DNA of 64,000 nt, taken from assembly GCF_016859285.1 (NCBI RefSeq), contig NC_053420.1, forward strand, positions 6,238,501 to 6,302,500, given 5' to 3'. The notes beneath the pieces are model-generated. The model saw only the letters and a program-made list of their open reading frames with translations, did not search any database and was not told the DNA's origin. Numbering within the stretch: position 1 is the first letter of the stretch; every line of letters begins with the position of its first letter. This stretch comes from Xiphias gladius. Taxonomy: Eukaryota > Chordata > Actinopteri > Istiophoriformes > Xiphiidae. Made by a program: the position numbers and the translations under genes. This document shows, piece by piece, positions 35,529-50,206 of the stretch.

Positions 35529-38500
35529 CTTCTAACGGAGTCTGGAAAAAACAGCAGCGACACCCCAACCGACCATCAGGACACACAACAGATATATATT
35601 TAGTACCAGCCTGACTGGCTGATCTGAAATCAGTAAAACCCAACACAGCATTGAAAAAAACCACAATAGTTTATATAACATATCAAGAATAACTTTAATA
35701 TAAAAAAAAAACAACAAACTACCATATATATTCCATGACTGTTGTAAAAATCTGACACAAAACTCAAATTCTTCTTAAGTATCAATGTGTAAGGAGTATT
35801 TTACTGTTGTAGCTGCTTAAGCTGGAGCTAGTTTTAACTACTTTGCATGAGGTTTGGTGGTCATGTCCAGTGGTTCCCAGACTAGGGTTCAGACCTCGCC
35901 AAAGAGTGATCAGACAAATCTGCAGGGTTGTGAGTTCTGCTCAAGTTTCTATTCTTTTTTTTTTTCCTTCTTTCCTCCAATCCTTTCTTTTACTGTAGAA
36001 TATCGGATATTTTTACCTCTTTGTGCCTTAAACACTTATTTAAATGAAACAATATGATAGGTTTAGAGGGGAAATGTCTCTTTGGTGGAACTGTGAACAA
36101 CTTACAGACATCTGCAAGCCACAACTAGACACTGTTTGTTGTGAGAGGACACAAGCCAAAAAGTTTGGGAACCACTGTTTTTCCACTTTCCACCAATGTT
36201 TATAGGCCATCACAATGTTTTATTCTTAAAAAGAGCGAATAAACTGAGATTTAAAACAGAATCCTAAATTATGAACTATAATTCAAGACGAAAATGAATT
36301 AATGGTCTGGCATTTCTACAAAAATGTAAAACACGTCCATGTTTAATGACTCCATGGCACCTTGTTTACTTGGAGCAAAAAACCACGTACAATTGCACAG
36401 ACCTCTTAAACAAGTGATAGTTTTCACTCCACTCTCCCTTCTACTGATGCAGAACGTGAACTTCGAACAAGCCATTATAGCACCAAAGGTAACAAACATA
36501 TAATCTGTCAGGCAAACTATGTAGAGAGATCATCAACAATCATTTTTTTTATCACAAGTATCATAATCATAATCATATTTATGACTTACAGTTATGTTAT
36601 AGTTCCTTTTATACCCGTGTTAATATAGTATTCCGTTACAGGAATGAGGCTTTATGTGAAATGTTAGTGTCATACAGACAGAGAGTTCATGCACCAGGTT
36701 TAGACTGTGATTAGCTTAACTTTCCTCACTGTCATAACATTGGAGATGTGTGTAAACTGCTGACTCCTGTGCCATAAAAGCTGCTGTTTATCTCAATACA
36801 ACTGCCAGAATAAGAACGTTAAGAAAAAAGAAGACACTGTAAAGAATACTTATGTTTACTAAGGCTACATCCTGGCTGTTTTTTTTTTGTTTTTGTTTTT
36901 TTTTAGCATTCAAGTACATTTCCAGAGGTAGTTTGCCACATACAATGTTAGCTATAGCAGCTAAAGTTGAAACACACTGAAAATATTTTACCTACTTTCC
37001 ACACATGGGGTCAACGTTTCGTTGAAACCAAATTTTCTGTCAGTTTAACCAAACCGTTAGCTAAACTCTGCAGCATGCTGAATGACATAATGGTGTCTGT
37101 TTTTTTTTTTTTTTTTTTTTTACGTATCTACCGTGTGGTATAACAATATCATACCTTTCACTGGCTATAGGACCCGTCCAGTTTTCATTTCGCTGTTATA
37201 CCACTTTTATATTCCTCTGCTGACATTAGACATCATGCGATCACAGAAAACATGTGGACAGCGCAGACTGCGGCTCAGGTTCCGGGTTGGCCGCCGCTTT
37301 TTCTTCTTCTTCTTCTAGTTTTCGGCAGCTTAAACGGTCCCGACTGGGTGTTGCTGCCCTCCAGCGCTGGCTGCATATGGGCTCCGGTTCGGCGCCGGGA
37401 CGTCCTAGTGCTTTTGTCGAGTAGGTGTCGAGTATTTCGAGTATTTCGAGTATTTCGAGCTTTCGAGTGTTTGGTTTGAAGTGAAAATAACACAATATGC
37501 TCAAAGTGTGAAGCGGCAGGCCACATAAAGATGATAACTTTTGAAATGTAGAAGTCTTTTTTACTTAACTTACTGCGATAATTGTGTCGATGCTGCGTGT
37601 GTATTTTTACAGGTAAAACAAAACCCTTTCACATTGTACACATCTCGTATGATGACAGAGGCAGCGACAGAAGTATTTACATCAAAATGCGAACAATCGT
37701 TAACGCTAACAGGCACTGTGTATCTTAACCACAGCCGCCAGTGGCTCCAAAGCCAGCAGGCAGCAGGAATCAGGACTAGTATCCACAGGGTAAACAGGCA
37801 CTGAGTCTACCACGTTAATCACATTTCATCTGCTTGTCGTTAGTTTGTTTGGTATTCATTCCTTTGGGATTAAGAATCTATCTATCTATCTGTCACTGGC
37901 CTCCCATACCATTTTGTATGTATTGCCAATCACTCTTTTGCCCGTGTATTTTTTTTTTAAACTAAATATACAGCCAAATTTAAAGTATTTTATGCTTTTA
38001 GCTGTCTTTATTGTGCTGTTTGAAACGTGAAATATTATAAAAGATGATAATAATAGCTGGGGTTGTTTCAGCCAACTGCAGCCCAGAAATGCATCCTCGG
38101 TACCATACAGTTCATCGTACACTGGACAGTTGTTCAATGAAGCTTTCTGGCAATCTTCCTTTACTTAATTTAGATGGCCATACACTGTAGAGTGTCACTG
38201 GTAAGTATATTGCATTAGGCACAGACCAAAACAGACATAAAAAGAGAGTGAATATCGGACTAATGTTAAACCTGATATCCAGTGTCAGAAATTCCGACCT
38301 TCATTGTGCTTATGTTGACCTGAAAATTAATTATCAGGTACTTGGCATGTCTTTCACCATCCAAAAAAAAAAAAAAATCGATCGATTATCAATTGGCCAT
38401 CTGAACGATAGTTGGTGACACATTCAAAAGAGCTTAGCAATGGCGCGGAAGAAGACGACTGCTCGCTAGCAAACACTGATGTAAACAATGCACAATTTTT
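35529..38500. other. Spacer upstream of hgh1 with a CpG-rich candidate promoter
   Basis: Mostly AT-rich without exons. At about 37230-37450 GC and CG content jump, with a (CTT)n-like patch (37300-37317) and three copies of the 9-mer tcgagtatt (about 37428-37455). A minus-strand donor-like site (gtgaaag|gtatga, exon end near 37155) could close an hgh1 non-coding first exon here. This fits the splice acceptor just before the hgh1 ATG. The promoter role is inference. Confidence 0.35.
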
Positions 38501-38528
38501 AACATTCACACGAGACCAATGTCGGGCT

Positions 38529-38936
38529 CAGACTACACGACGTCAGCCCAATAACAGCCCAACAGACGTAGGGCATTGGTAAACAGAAATTGTTGCTGCG
38601 GAACTGTTCCAACAGAGGAAAGGTTCGTGGACCTATTGCAAAAACACCCATGCCTTTTTCTTTCTTTGCCTTTTTTATAGGCTTAACACAGGACAGCTGC
38701 TATCCCTCGGTATCGGCTTATTGTTGTTCCCTAAAAACTCTGTCACTGGCACCTACTTCATGATTACCTCATGTCATGATAGACAGCAAGCTGAGACAGA
38801 CAAGCTCTTATTGGTCGGGGACCAACGTGTGGTCTGTCATGTCTCATGGCCAAATCACGACAAGAATTTATGACTCTACAGTTCCCTAATCTCATCCAAT
38901 GATGATCTTATCCGACAAAAATTGTCATGTAGTCTG
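38529..38936. mobile_element. Small DNA-transposon-like element with 13-bp terminal inverted repeats
   Basis: cagactacacgac at 38529-38541 is the complement, with one mismatch, of gtcatgtagtctg at 38924-38936. The roughly 410-base interior has no open frame. The length and the ends fit a MITE. Target-site duplications could not be assigned with confidence. Confidence 0.5.
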
Positions 38937-38939
38937 CGG

Positions 38940-39450
38940 CCATTCTAACAGCTCTGTGAGCTGTGTGCTTTAAGCTACATGCTAATGTCATGCTCTCAAT
39001 GGCAATGCTAACAAACTGATGTTAAGCAGATATGTTTGTTTTCATTCCACAATCTTACTTGCCCATGAATATACATCATACATTTTGCAGGTACTGCATC
39101 ATAATACAAAATACTGGACTAATTAAAATTTTGAACTGATTATGGGGCTAGATGAAAAGTCAGAGGATCACCAAAGTTGAGAATTCATTCTGATGGGGAA
39201 ACGAATGTGTATACCATATTTCGTGGAAATCCATCCAATTGCTTTTGAGACATTTCCCTCAAAACCTCAGGAAAACCAAGGTGGCATTAGAAGAAAAGTC
39301 AAGAGATCACTAGAGTCCATAGGATTCATCATCTGGGGATCATGAATATCCCTACAAAATTTGATGGTAATCCATGCAATAGTTTTTGAGCTATTTCAGT
39401 CTGGACCAAAGTGGTGGGCCGACTGACACTGCCAACCCTTGAGCTAGTAG
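38940..39450 (+). repeat. Dispersed fish repeat, family A, copy 2
   Basis: Has the family's order: gctaatgtcatgctctcaat, the 'ttgcaggtactgcatcataa' block, gaaaagtcagaggatcacca and ccatgcaatagtttttgagc, then tctggaccaaagtggtgggc followed by cgactgacactgcc. A second internal gaaaagtcaagagatcacta shows the family's internal duplication. Confidence 0.75.
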
Positions 39451-40856
39451 AAATCTACTTTGGAAGTGTTTTGAGTGGAAGGGGCATACTGTGGGCACCG
39501 ATTGAAAATTACAACATACACAATGACACACACACACACACAGAAACTGAGACAGCAGGACAGATTCCAGTTCATATGTTAGATATATTTAACCTTCCAA
39601 ACTACTTTATTGATATATTGAAAAACAAAAAAAACGACAAAAAACAAAACCAAAAAAAGAAAAAAAGAAAAAAAAAAACCACGTACAAGACATTCACATA
39701 GTTAAGTCCCGTCAGCAACTGCTTCCACTCACTCCAAATGTTGCATTGAAATGCTGATATTGCATATAAACGTTCACAAATGTTGCCTGCACTACAGTAC
39801 AGTGTTCACTTTCTGATTAAAAGGTACGGTTGAACCTTCACTGACTGACCACTTCAGACAACATTGGGCACTTTTCCTCTCACACAACCATCAATGAATC
39901 AAATGATGCTGAATGTTTTCTTCTTAAAACTTAAAAAAAAAAAAAAAAAAAAGTCAACTTGTCAAGGTCCAACACAACATTTTTAACCTTTCAACAATAA
40001 CATAGCTGTGAAAAAGACCTGAGCCCAGTGAGGATGTACTTGTGATTGTGTCTATAGTCTTCAGACATGCATTTCAGAGAAGTGTTCCTACGTGCAGATC
40101 CGAGGCTGCTGGGTAAAAACACCGCCCCGGGCTCCTCCGAACGATAAAGGTCAGACACAGTGAAGGATGTAGACTGAAGAACGCTGCTGATCCCTCCTTT
40201 CCAACGTTGAAATATTTCATTTTTCACAAAACGCACTATTCTTGTCACACAGATTCCAATATTACTTCAAAACCATTGCAAAAAAAAACAAACAAAACAA
40301 AACAAACAAAACCTAAAAATCAGCATCTTAATTCATAGAACATTTCACCCAATGTGTGTAGACTGGAAAGAGCGAAGAAAAGATAGAGCCTTAGTCTGGA
40401 TTGTAAACAGATAAAAATATTCAACAGCATCAATAAGTTCACCACGTGCTGAAGCGGATCCCGGTCCGTGTAATCTGCCTGGAGCCAGATATTCAGTTCC
40501 AGATATACGAACCCCACTCCAGGTCAGAGGAGGATTGTATGAAGCATTTCGGTGACTCAGCATTTATTGCTGGTAATTCTGGGTTGTCATGGTAGCGCAG
40601 TACTACTGAACTTTTAGGTACTGAATGTAGTGTTTGCATGAAAGTCTGGATCTTGGTATGGTGACAAGACTATTATGATCAAGACCGAGGAAGGCATCAG
40701 AAGGCACTGTGGAGTCTGGCAGACAGAGATCAGCAAGCAGTCTCTCTCCGTTGGCTCAAGGCGGGGCAAGACCATCATCAATCATCTTTGTTATCATCAT
40801 CACCTTCACCATCATCTTCCTCCTCCTCCTCCTCCTACTACTCCTCCTCCTCCTCT
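39451..40856 (-). other. Probable tmem263 3' UTR and downstream spacer
   Basis: No frame of interest. Minus-strand AATAAA hexamers lie at 40563-40568 (about 290 bases past the stop) and 39606-39611 (about 1.25 kb past). A (CTC)-rich stretch at 40817-40858 abuts the stop codon. Long A runs occur at 39630-39680 and 39930-39955. Confidence 0.4.
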
Positions 40857-44988
<4,132 letters not shown>

Positions 44989-45270
44989 TGTTCCCCGTGT
45001 CTCTCCCGCAAACACACCTGGCCGAGAAACTTGAGCCTGGGGCAGCTTGTGTTTCAGCCTCCGAGCCGAACTTTACCGACGCAACCGTAACGAAGGTCTT
45101 TCTGGGTAGAGAACCCGCGGCTCTGGCTGCCCACGGCCCCTTTTTCCGCTCGGTTTTCACGCCTTTATCGCAGCGGTCTGCTGCTTTCCAACTTCTCAAC
45201 CTCGCGCACAGTTACGGCCGGAGCTACGCAGGTCTCTTTTCAGCCTGGTGGTTCTGCCGACGTGGCGCCC
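44989..45270 (-). promoter_or_regulatory. GC-rich tmem263 5' flank
   Basis: GC and CG density rise sharply right upstream of the tmem263 ATG (about 45000-45270) and fall off beyond the CA tract. It is the likely promoter and 5' UTR. No TATA box is evident. Confidence 0.45.
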
Positions 45271-45274
45271 TCGC

Positions 45275-45342
45275 CACACACACACACGAACACACACACA
45301 CACACACGAACACACACACGAACACACACACACACACACACG

Positions 45343-45388
<46 letters not shown>
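45275..45388 (+). repeat. Compound (CA)n microsatellite with cgaa interruptions
   Basis: CA tract broken four times by a regular cacgaacaca word, giving a higher-order pattern, then about twenty perfect units. Confidence 0.9.
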
Positions 45389-45389
<1 letters not shown>

Positions 45390-45390
<1 letters not shown>

Positions 45391-47690
45391 GTCAAACGAC
45401 ACACTGCAACGCACTGGACTTCCGCTCAGAACCTTCAAATTAAAACCCCCCTCGTGCGTGCTGAGGTGCACCACTTCAATTTGAGTGTGACAGTGAATCT
45501 AGTTTGAAAATCAGGAGCATGCAGGAATAAAGTTACTAGGAGGCAGGAACCTGGTCTCTGTCGTCGTGGCCTGGGAGGCTCCTCTCTTAGCAGGTGCGTG
45601 TCCAAAGGGGGGGGGGGGGGGGAGTCTGGTTTGGCACCAGCCCCAGTTTGTGCCTCTCATGTAGCAGCACGGCCTACGTTTGGGTCACAGAAGTAAGAAA
45701 CCAGCGTCTTCTAAAAGACAGGAGACCGCTGGTGACCGAAAAAACCCCCAGAAGGTCGTTTAAAGACTCTTTTCGCTGTCCGGTCAATATTTTCAGAATC
45801 CATCGAAGACTCTTCGAACCATCTAGATGAAAAAAATGTTCTCACTGCCTCACGATTAAAAAAAAAAGACTTTCACTCCAAGTTACAGCTCGTTTACCTG
45901 CGCTTATGCAGCGTGCACCTCGGCCACTAGGCTACTGGGGCGCCCCCAGCGTTGAGTGTTTTTAAACAACCCTCTGGATTTTTCAGACACTGGAGGTTAA
46001 TTATCCTTTAGAGAAACGACTGACTACCTCTGTGACTCACATGCATCGTACGTTAGGGGCCACAAACTGGGGCTGGTTTGGCACCGACCGCCTGACGAAA
46101 CGGTGACATAGGCAGAAAAATAAAATGATGGAAATCAAGTGAAATCTCTAATAAAATGATGTTAAATACCTCTTTAGAACACAGGTATAAATATGACAGT
46201 CAGTTTTATTACAAGGACTATTAGGTTTTTTCTGTTTTTGTTTGAACGGTCTCGTGTCATCCTTTCCATGTCCAGAAAAGTTCCAGCTGACATTTTTTTG
46301 ACAAAACCTACTGAATACAACACATTTTTTTAAATGTGGAATTCATGTATGCATACCGTGTTTTTTGGTGTATTTTTTCCACATAAAAACTCTTGATTTA
46401 TTCTTTAAGTAGGTGTGAAATGGTTGTTAGTGTGGTAGCAGCAGTGTCTCTGGATTCGATGCAGCCGATGCACAATAAATTCGATTTTAAAACTATTTCC
46501 CACGTTGCAACTCTATTTCCTATCCAGATAGTTTGAAATAATATGTCTGTACTTGTTTTGTGCAACACAAGGCAAAAAAAATGTGTTATTGTGTATGAAA
46601 AAAATGGAAAGTAAGATTAATAGAGACGGATAAATATAACATAAAATGAAATGTTATTTCAATTTTGGTTTACATCATTCAAATCAGAATGAAAGCACAC
46701 ACGTCATTTTTAGTTACAGTCTTTCTTTGGATTAAAAAAAGTTGCAATTGGAAACAGGTAAAGACTTTTCTGTTGTGCAGGCTACTGAATATTTTTATCC
46801 AGGTGGTTAGAGGAGACTTTGAGGACTCAGAACGTGGTGCGTGATGATTAATCTCTAAGAAAAACAGGTTTTTAGTCCACAGTAATACATGAGAGACACA
46901 AATTGGAGCTTTGTTGGCCTTTGTCCTGTTAGCTTTCCTTGGATCACATGTAGCTCCAGTGCACTAATGTTACCTGCTCATCCTGTTAACTCTCAACTAT
47001 TAAACCAAGAATAGCAGTGAAGAACAAGAATAAATTAGTCTGGAGACATAATGGTCTGTAGACACTCCTGCCTGTTAGGCCTACAGTCGTCCTTAAGTAC
47101 TAAACAGCACTTTATCAAGATCCAGATCCAGATAAATACATGAATATAAACAATAAACAAGTACAAGAAAAATTATTCTCTGTGGAAATGAACTAACAAC
47201 AATAAACCCTCTTTTTCTGTCAAATGAATATTCTGCTGATGTCCGGTGAAGACCTCGTATCTTTGGACACAAAGATACACACATTTTCGTCAAATCCAGA
47301 AAACACCGAGACAGTCTCATGATCTGAAAATAGATATCACCAAGACACATGTAATCCTTCCGGTTTTTTTTCTCTAAAGCTTGAAAACCAGCTGAACTGG
47401 AAATACGAGGTTTGCCGACCAAGTCACCTCCCCAGGCTCTTCATTTTTTTAAATATTTATTTATTCATTTATTGTTTTTTGTTCCCATGTTTAGCCTACA
47501 AGGTCACTCTGTGGCGCAAACCAGACTTCAAGTCAACGTCCACACTGCAACAATCATTGCAGGAACAGTCTGTAACACCTGTTTTTTTTAATCAGGTAAT
47601 CAGTACACGCAGTCCTTATTCTTCTATTTAATGGCTGGTGTTGGATTCCACAGCAAATAAAGCCACATGGAGTGTTTTCATCATTCTTGT
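45390..47690. other. Gene-free spacer
   Basis: Includes a G run at about 45608-45622 and T/A-rich DNA. I see no exon. A minus-strand 109-codon frame at 47093-47422 has no recognisable motif. Confidence 0.45.
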
Positions 47691-47699
47691 AACGAAGCT

Positions 47700-48202
47700 C
47701 AGTCAAGTTTATTTGGGGCTTTTATTGTGAAGACGGGAAGTCGCTTGTGGGCGGTTGCCGCGGCTCCGGCTCCGGATCCATCCCCGGATCCCGCAACGTC
47801 GTCGGCTGCAACCAGTTGTTCCAGTGTGGAGGGCTGCGTGTTCCGTCTCTGTGAACGTCTCTGATATTTCTGAAAACGTAGATTTAAAGGCAAACTCACA
47901 CGCAGCCTGAGACGTGCAGCCCCATACATGGATTTACACGCAGGTCAGTGTACAGTCACGTACAGACTGAGGCCACGAAGTGAAAGACAGTGTAGAGATA
48001 CGTGTCAGGGGTCAAGTGCTGCACGGTGATGCGGGCAGCAACTTTCATTCACTCATACCGGAGCAGAATAGAGCAGAATAGACTTCTGTCACCAGTGGAC
48101 ACACAAACTTCGCGGGCAGATTAACCTGTCAGGAAATGCCAGGGTAGAAATTTGTTTTAGGCCCCCTCCTAACCCACTGTCCTCTCTTTATGGAATAATA
48201 AC

Positions 48203-48237
<35 letters not shown>

Positions 48238-48660
48238 CAACAATGAAATCCCCCCTTCCCCCCAAATTTCCATTAAACACATTGCACACAGAAGACTATA
48301 CATGGCAGCTTCATTTTTTTTTTTTTGTCCACTTAACTTTATATAGTTATATTTCTTTTCTTTTATTCTTTCTAAAATTTCATCGTTTATTCAAGCAGAT
48401 ACTTACAGAATATCGCGCCAGATACAGCTAAAAGCCCATATCCACTTGTAGTCCCTGAGCGGAGGCCGCCAACGATGCAGGGGACGGCAGCTAACCGGCA
48501 CTGTAAGATCTTCATTATTCTACATGACACACACCATGTCAGTACAATATAAAATAATCCAAATCTTACCGCTTGACTTTGACACAGGGGCCCTCTACAC
48601 GACACGGCCACGGGTTAGTTGATGACGCGGAACCTGCTTTTGTTTGACACTGTACTTTAG
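47700..48660 (-). other. Unassigned minus-strand transcript-like region
   Basis: Signals seen on the minus strand, in order: a donor (caagcg|gtaaga, exon end 48570), an acceptor (catgtag, exon start 48517), an exon with ATG at 48513 to a consensus donor (gtaagt, exon end 48407), an acceptor (cgttttcag, exon start 47869), and two AATAAA hexamers at 47721-47726 and 47708-47713. The exon at 48407-48517 encodes 36 codons starting MKILQCRLAAVPCIVGG. Joining it directly to 47869 creates a stop at the junction, so either another exon is missing or the transcript is non-coding. CG density is high at 47740-47850 and 48420-48620. I do not recognise a product. Confidence 0.3.
48196..48241 (+). repeat. 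(AAT)n microsatellite
   Basis: About twelve ATA/AAT units ending in an AAC patch. Confidence 0.9.
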
Positions 48661-50080
48661 TCATGCCGGTCCTCTAACAAATATACAACTAATCACTTTA
48701 CCAAAACCATGTGGTGTGCAGTGAGCCGGGGGACTTCAGTGGCACTGAGCAGTCTGAAGCCCCGCCCTCGTTGCCTGGTTGGTAATCCAGCCCTGACAGA
48801 CACACCTTACACTGTGCATTAAATCTACAAACAACAAATACATCATACAGGCATCCACCTCATTACGTTATTTCTAAAGAACGTGCTGAGGAGCAACCAA
48901 AAGAGACATATGACATAGTTAGTAAAACTATTCACAGTATACACTCATTCAAATTGTCTTTTTTGTTTTAATCTGGCATGAGGCCTTGACATACAAGTGA
49001 CCAGTAACATAGAGTACCCTGCACATAGTCTGTCATTACACGCACCTGATTCACATCGTCAAGACCATTGCAGTTTACAGCCTGTTTGGAGAGATAACAG
49101 ACTAGTCGGGAGAGTAGATGTCATCTAAGAGGACGTGAAGTCCAGATTGTCACGCAGCCTAACTCACCACCACTATACCCACCACAGCAAAACACAGAGG
49201 CAGCAAAAATCAAACATGACGAGCTTCATCGAGCGAAGATTTACTGCTTTTAGAGCTTTTAGACCGGTTTGTGGTAGATTGTGAATGTGCACCTAATGGG
49301 TGGCATTTTGAAATCAACACCAGCCTATCTTTAGTCTAATGATACCTGTCTTAAAACAATATTAAACACTGTTTTTTTTTTTTAAATCAAGAAAACACAA
49401 ATTTGTATTCATGAAGTAACTGTTTTACATTTGAATGTAATTTGTGATCTCAATATAATTATCCTAATTAATTTTTTTTAAGAAAACTACCAAAATTGAA
49501 AACACAATTCAAACTATGCACAGTCATCACAAACATATTAATGTGAAACAACAGCTTAAGAAAAAATTCAAAGACTAGTCAGTCAAACCGTACAGGTTAA
49601 TATTAGAATAAGAAGACAGAATAAGAGCTATAAGAATTGTAAACAAAACTATTCACTATGAACAACTCAATGCTTTTTTAAAATTAAATTAAAGATTTTA
49701 AAATTATTCAAAGGTTGTTTAAAATGAGAAAAAGTTAATATGATTTGAGATGAACTTGCTTGTTTAAAAAAAATTGTAAGGATCATTGTAAAAAAAAAAT
49801 TGTATTTCAGTTAAAATGATGATGATACTAAAAACTGATAAAATAATATAATGATAATTATTATTATTATTAACAAACACATTATTATCATTAATAATAA
49901 TAAAATAATGAGAAGAAGAACAAGAATAAGACAGACAGATAGATAGATATATAGTTAGATAGGTATTTTATCACCAATATAACCAATTCGATAAAAAGCA
50001 TTACTTTACTAAAGCCTCGCTAAACCAAGACAAGGTGGTATGAATTCGGTTCAGGCACATTCTACGTCTCATTGTTTGGG
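48660..50080. other. AT-rich spacer upstream of rbbp5
   Basis: Strongly AT-rich from about 49350, with ATT/AAT patches near 49855-49920 and a short gata tract near 49937-49950. No exon seen. Confidence 0.5.
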
Positions 50081-50206
50081 GTCCTCAGTTGCAGCTCGGC
50101 GCCAGTGTCCCGGCTGTCGCAGCAGAAGTACAAGCGAATGAAAAATTTGTGAAATATTCATTGAAATCAAACTATTAGGGAACTTTACATCCTCCGTCGT
50201 CCAGCA
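50080..50206 (+). promoter_or_regulatory. rbbp5 5' flank / 5' UTR with a four-codon upstream ORF
   Basis: A GC-richer patch (about 50085-50140) precedes the rbbp5 ATG. ATGAAAAATTTGTGA at 50138-50152 is a minimal upstream ORF 54 bases before the start codon, with G at -3. Transcript start not determinable. Confidence 0.4.

Noticed and set aside
37241..37526. Overlapping open frames on both strands near 37.3 kb
   Set aside because: CG-rich sequence with a CTT patch; no conserved protein. Better explained as a promoter or 5' UTR.
45196..45507. Long frames with His/Thr or Cys/Val runs
   Set aside because: They are translations of the CA microsatellite; the same applies to 17063-17317, 19472-19974, 22647-22943 and 26035-26580.
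47093..47422. 109-codon minus-strand frame
   Set aside because: No motif, AT-rich, no splice or poly(A) support.
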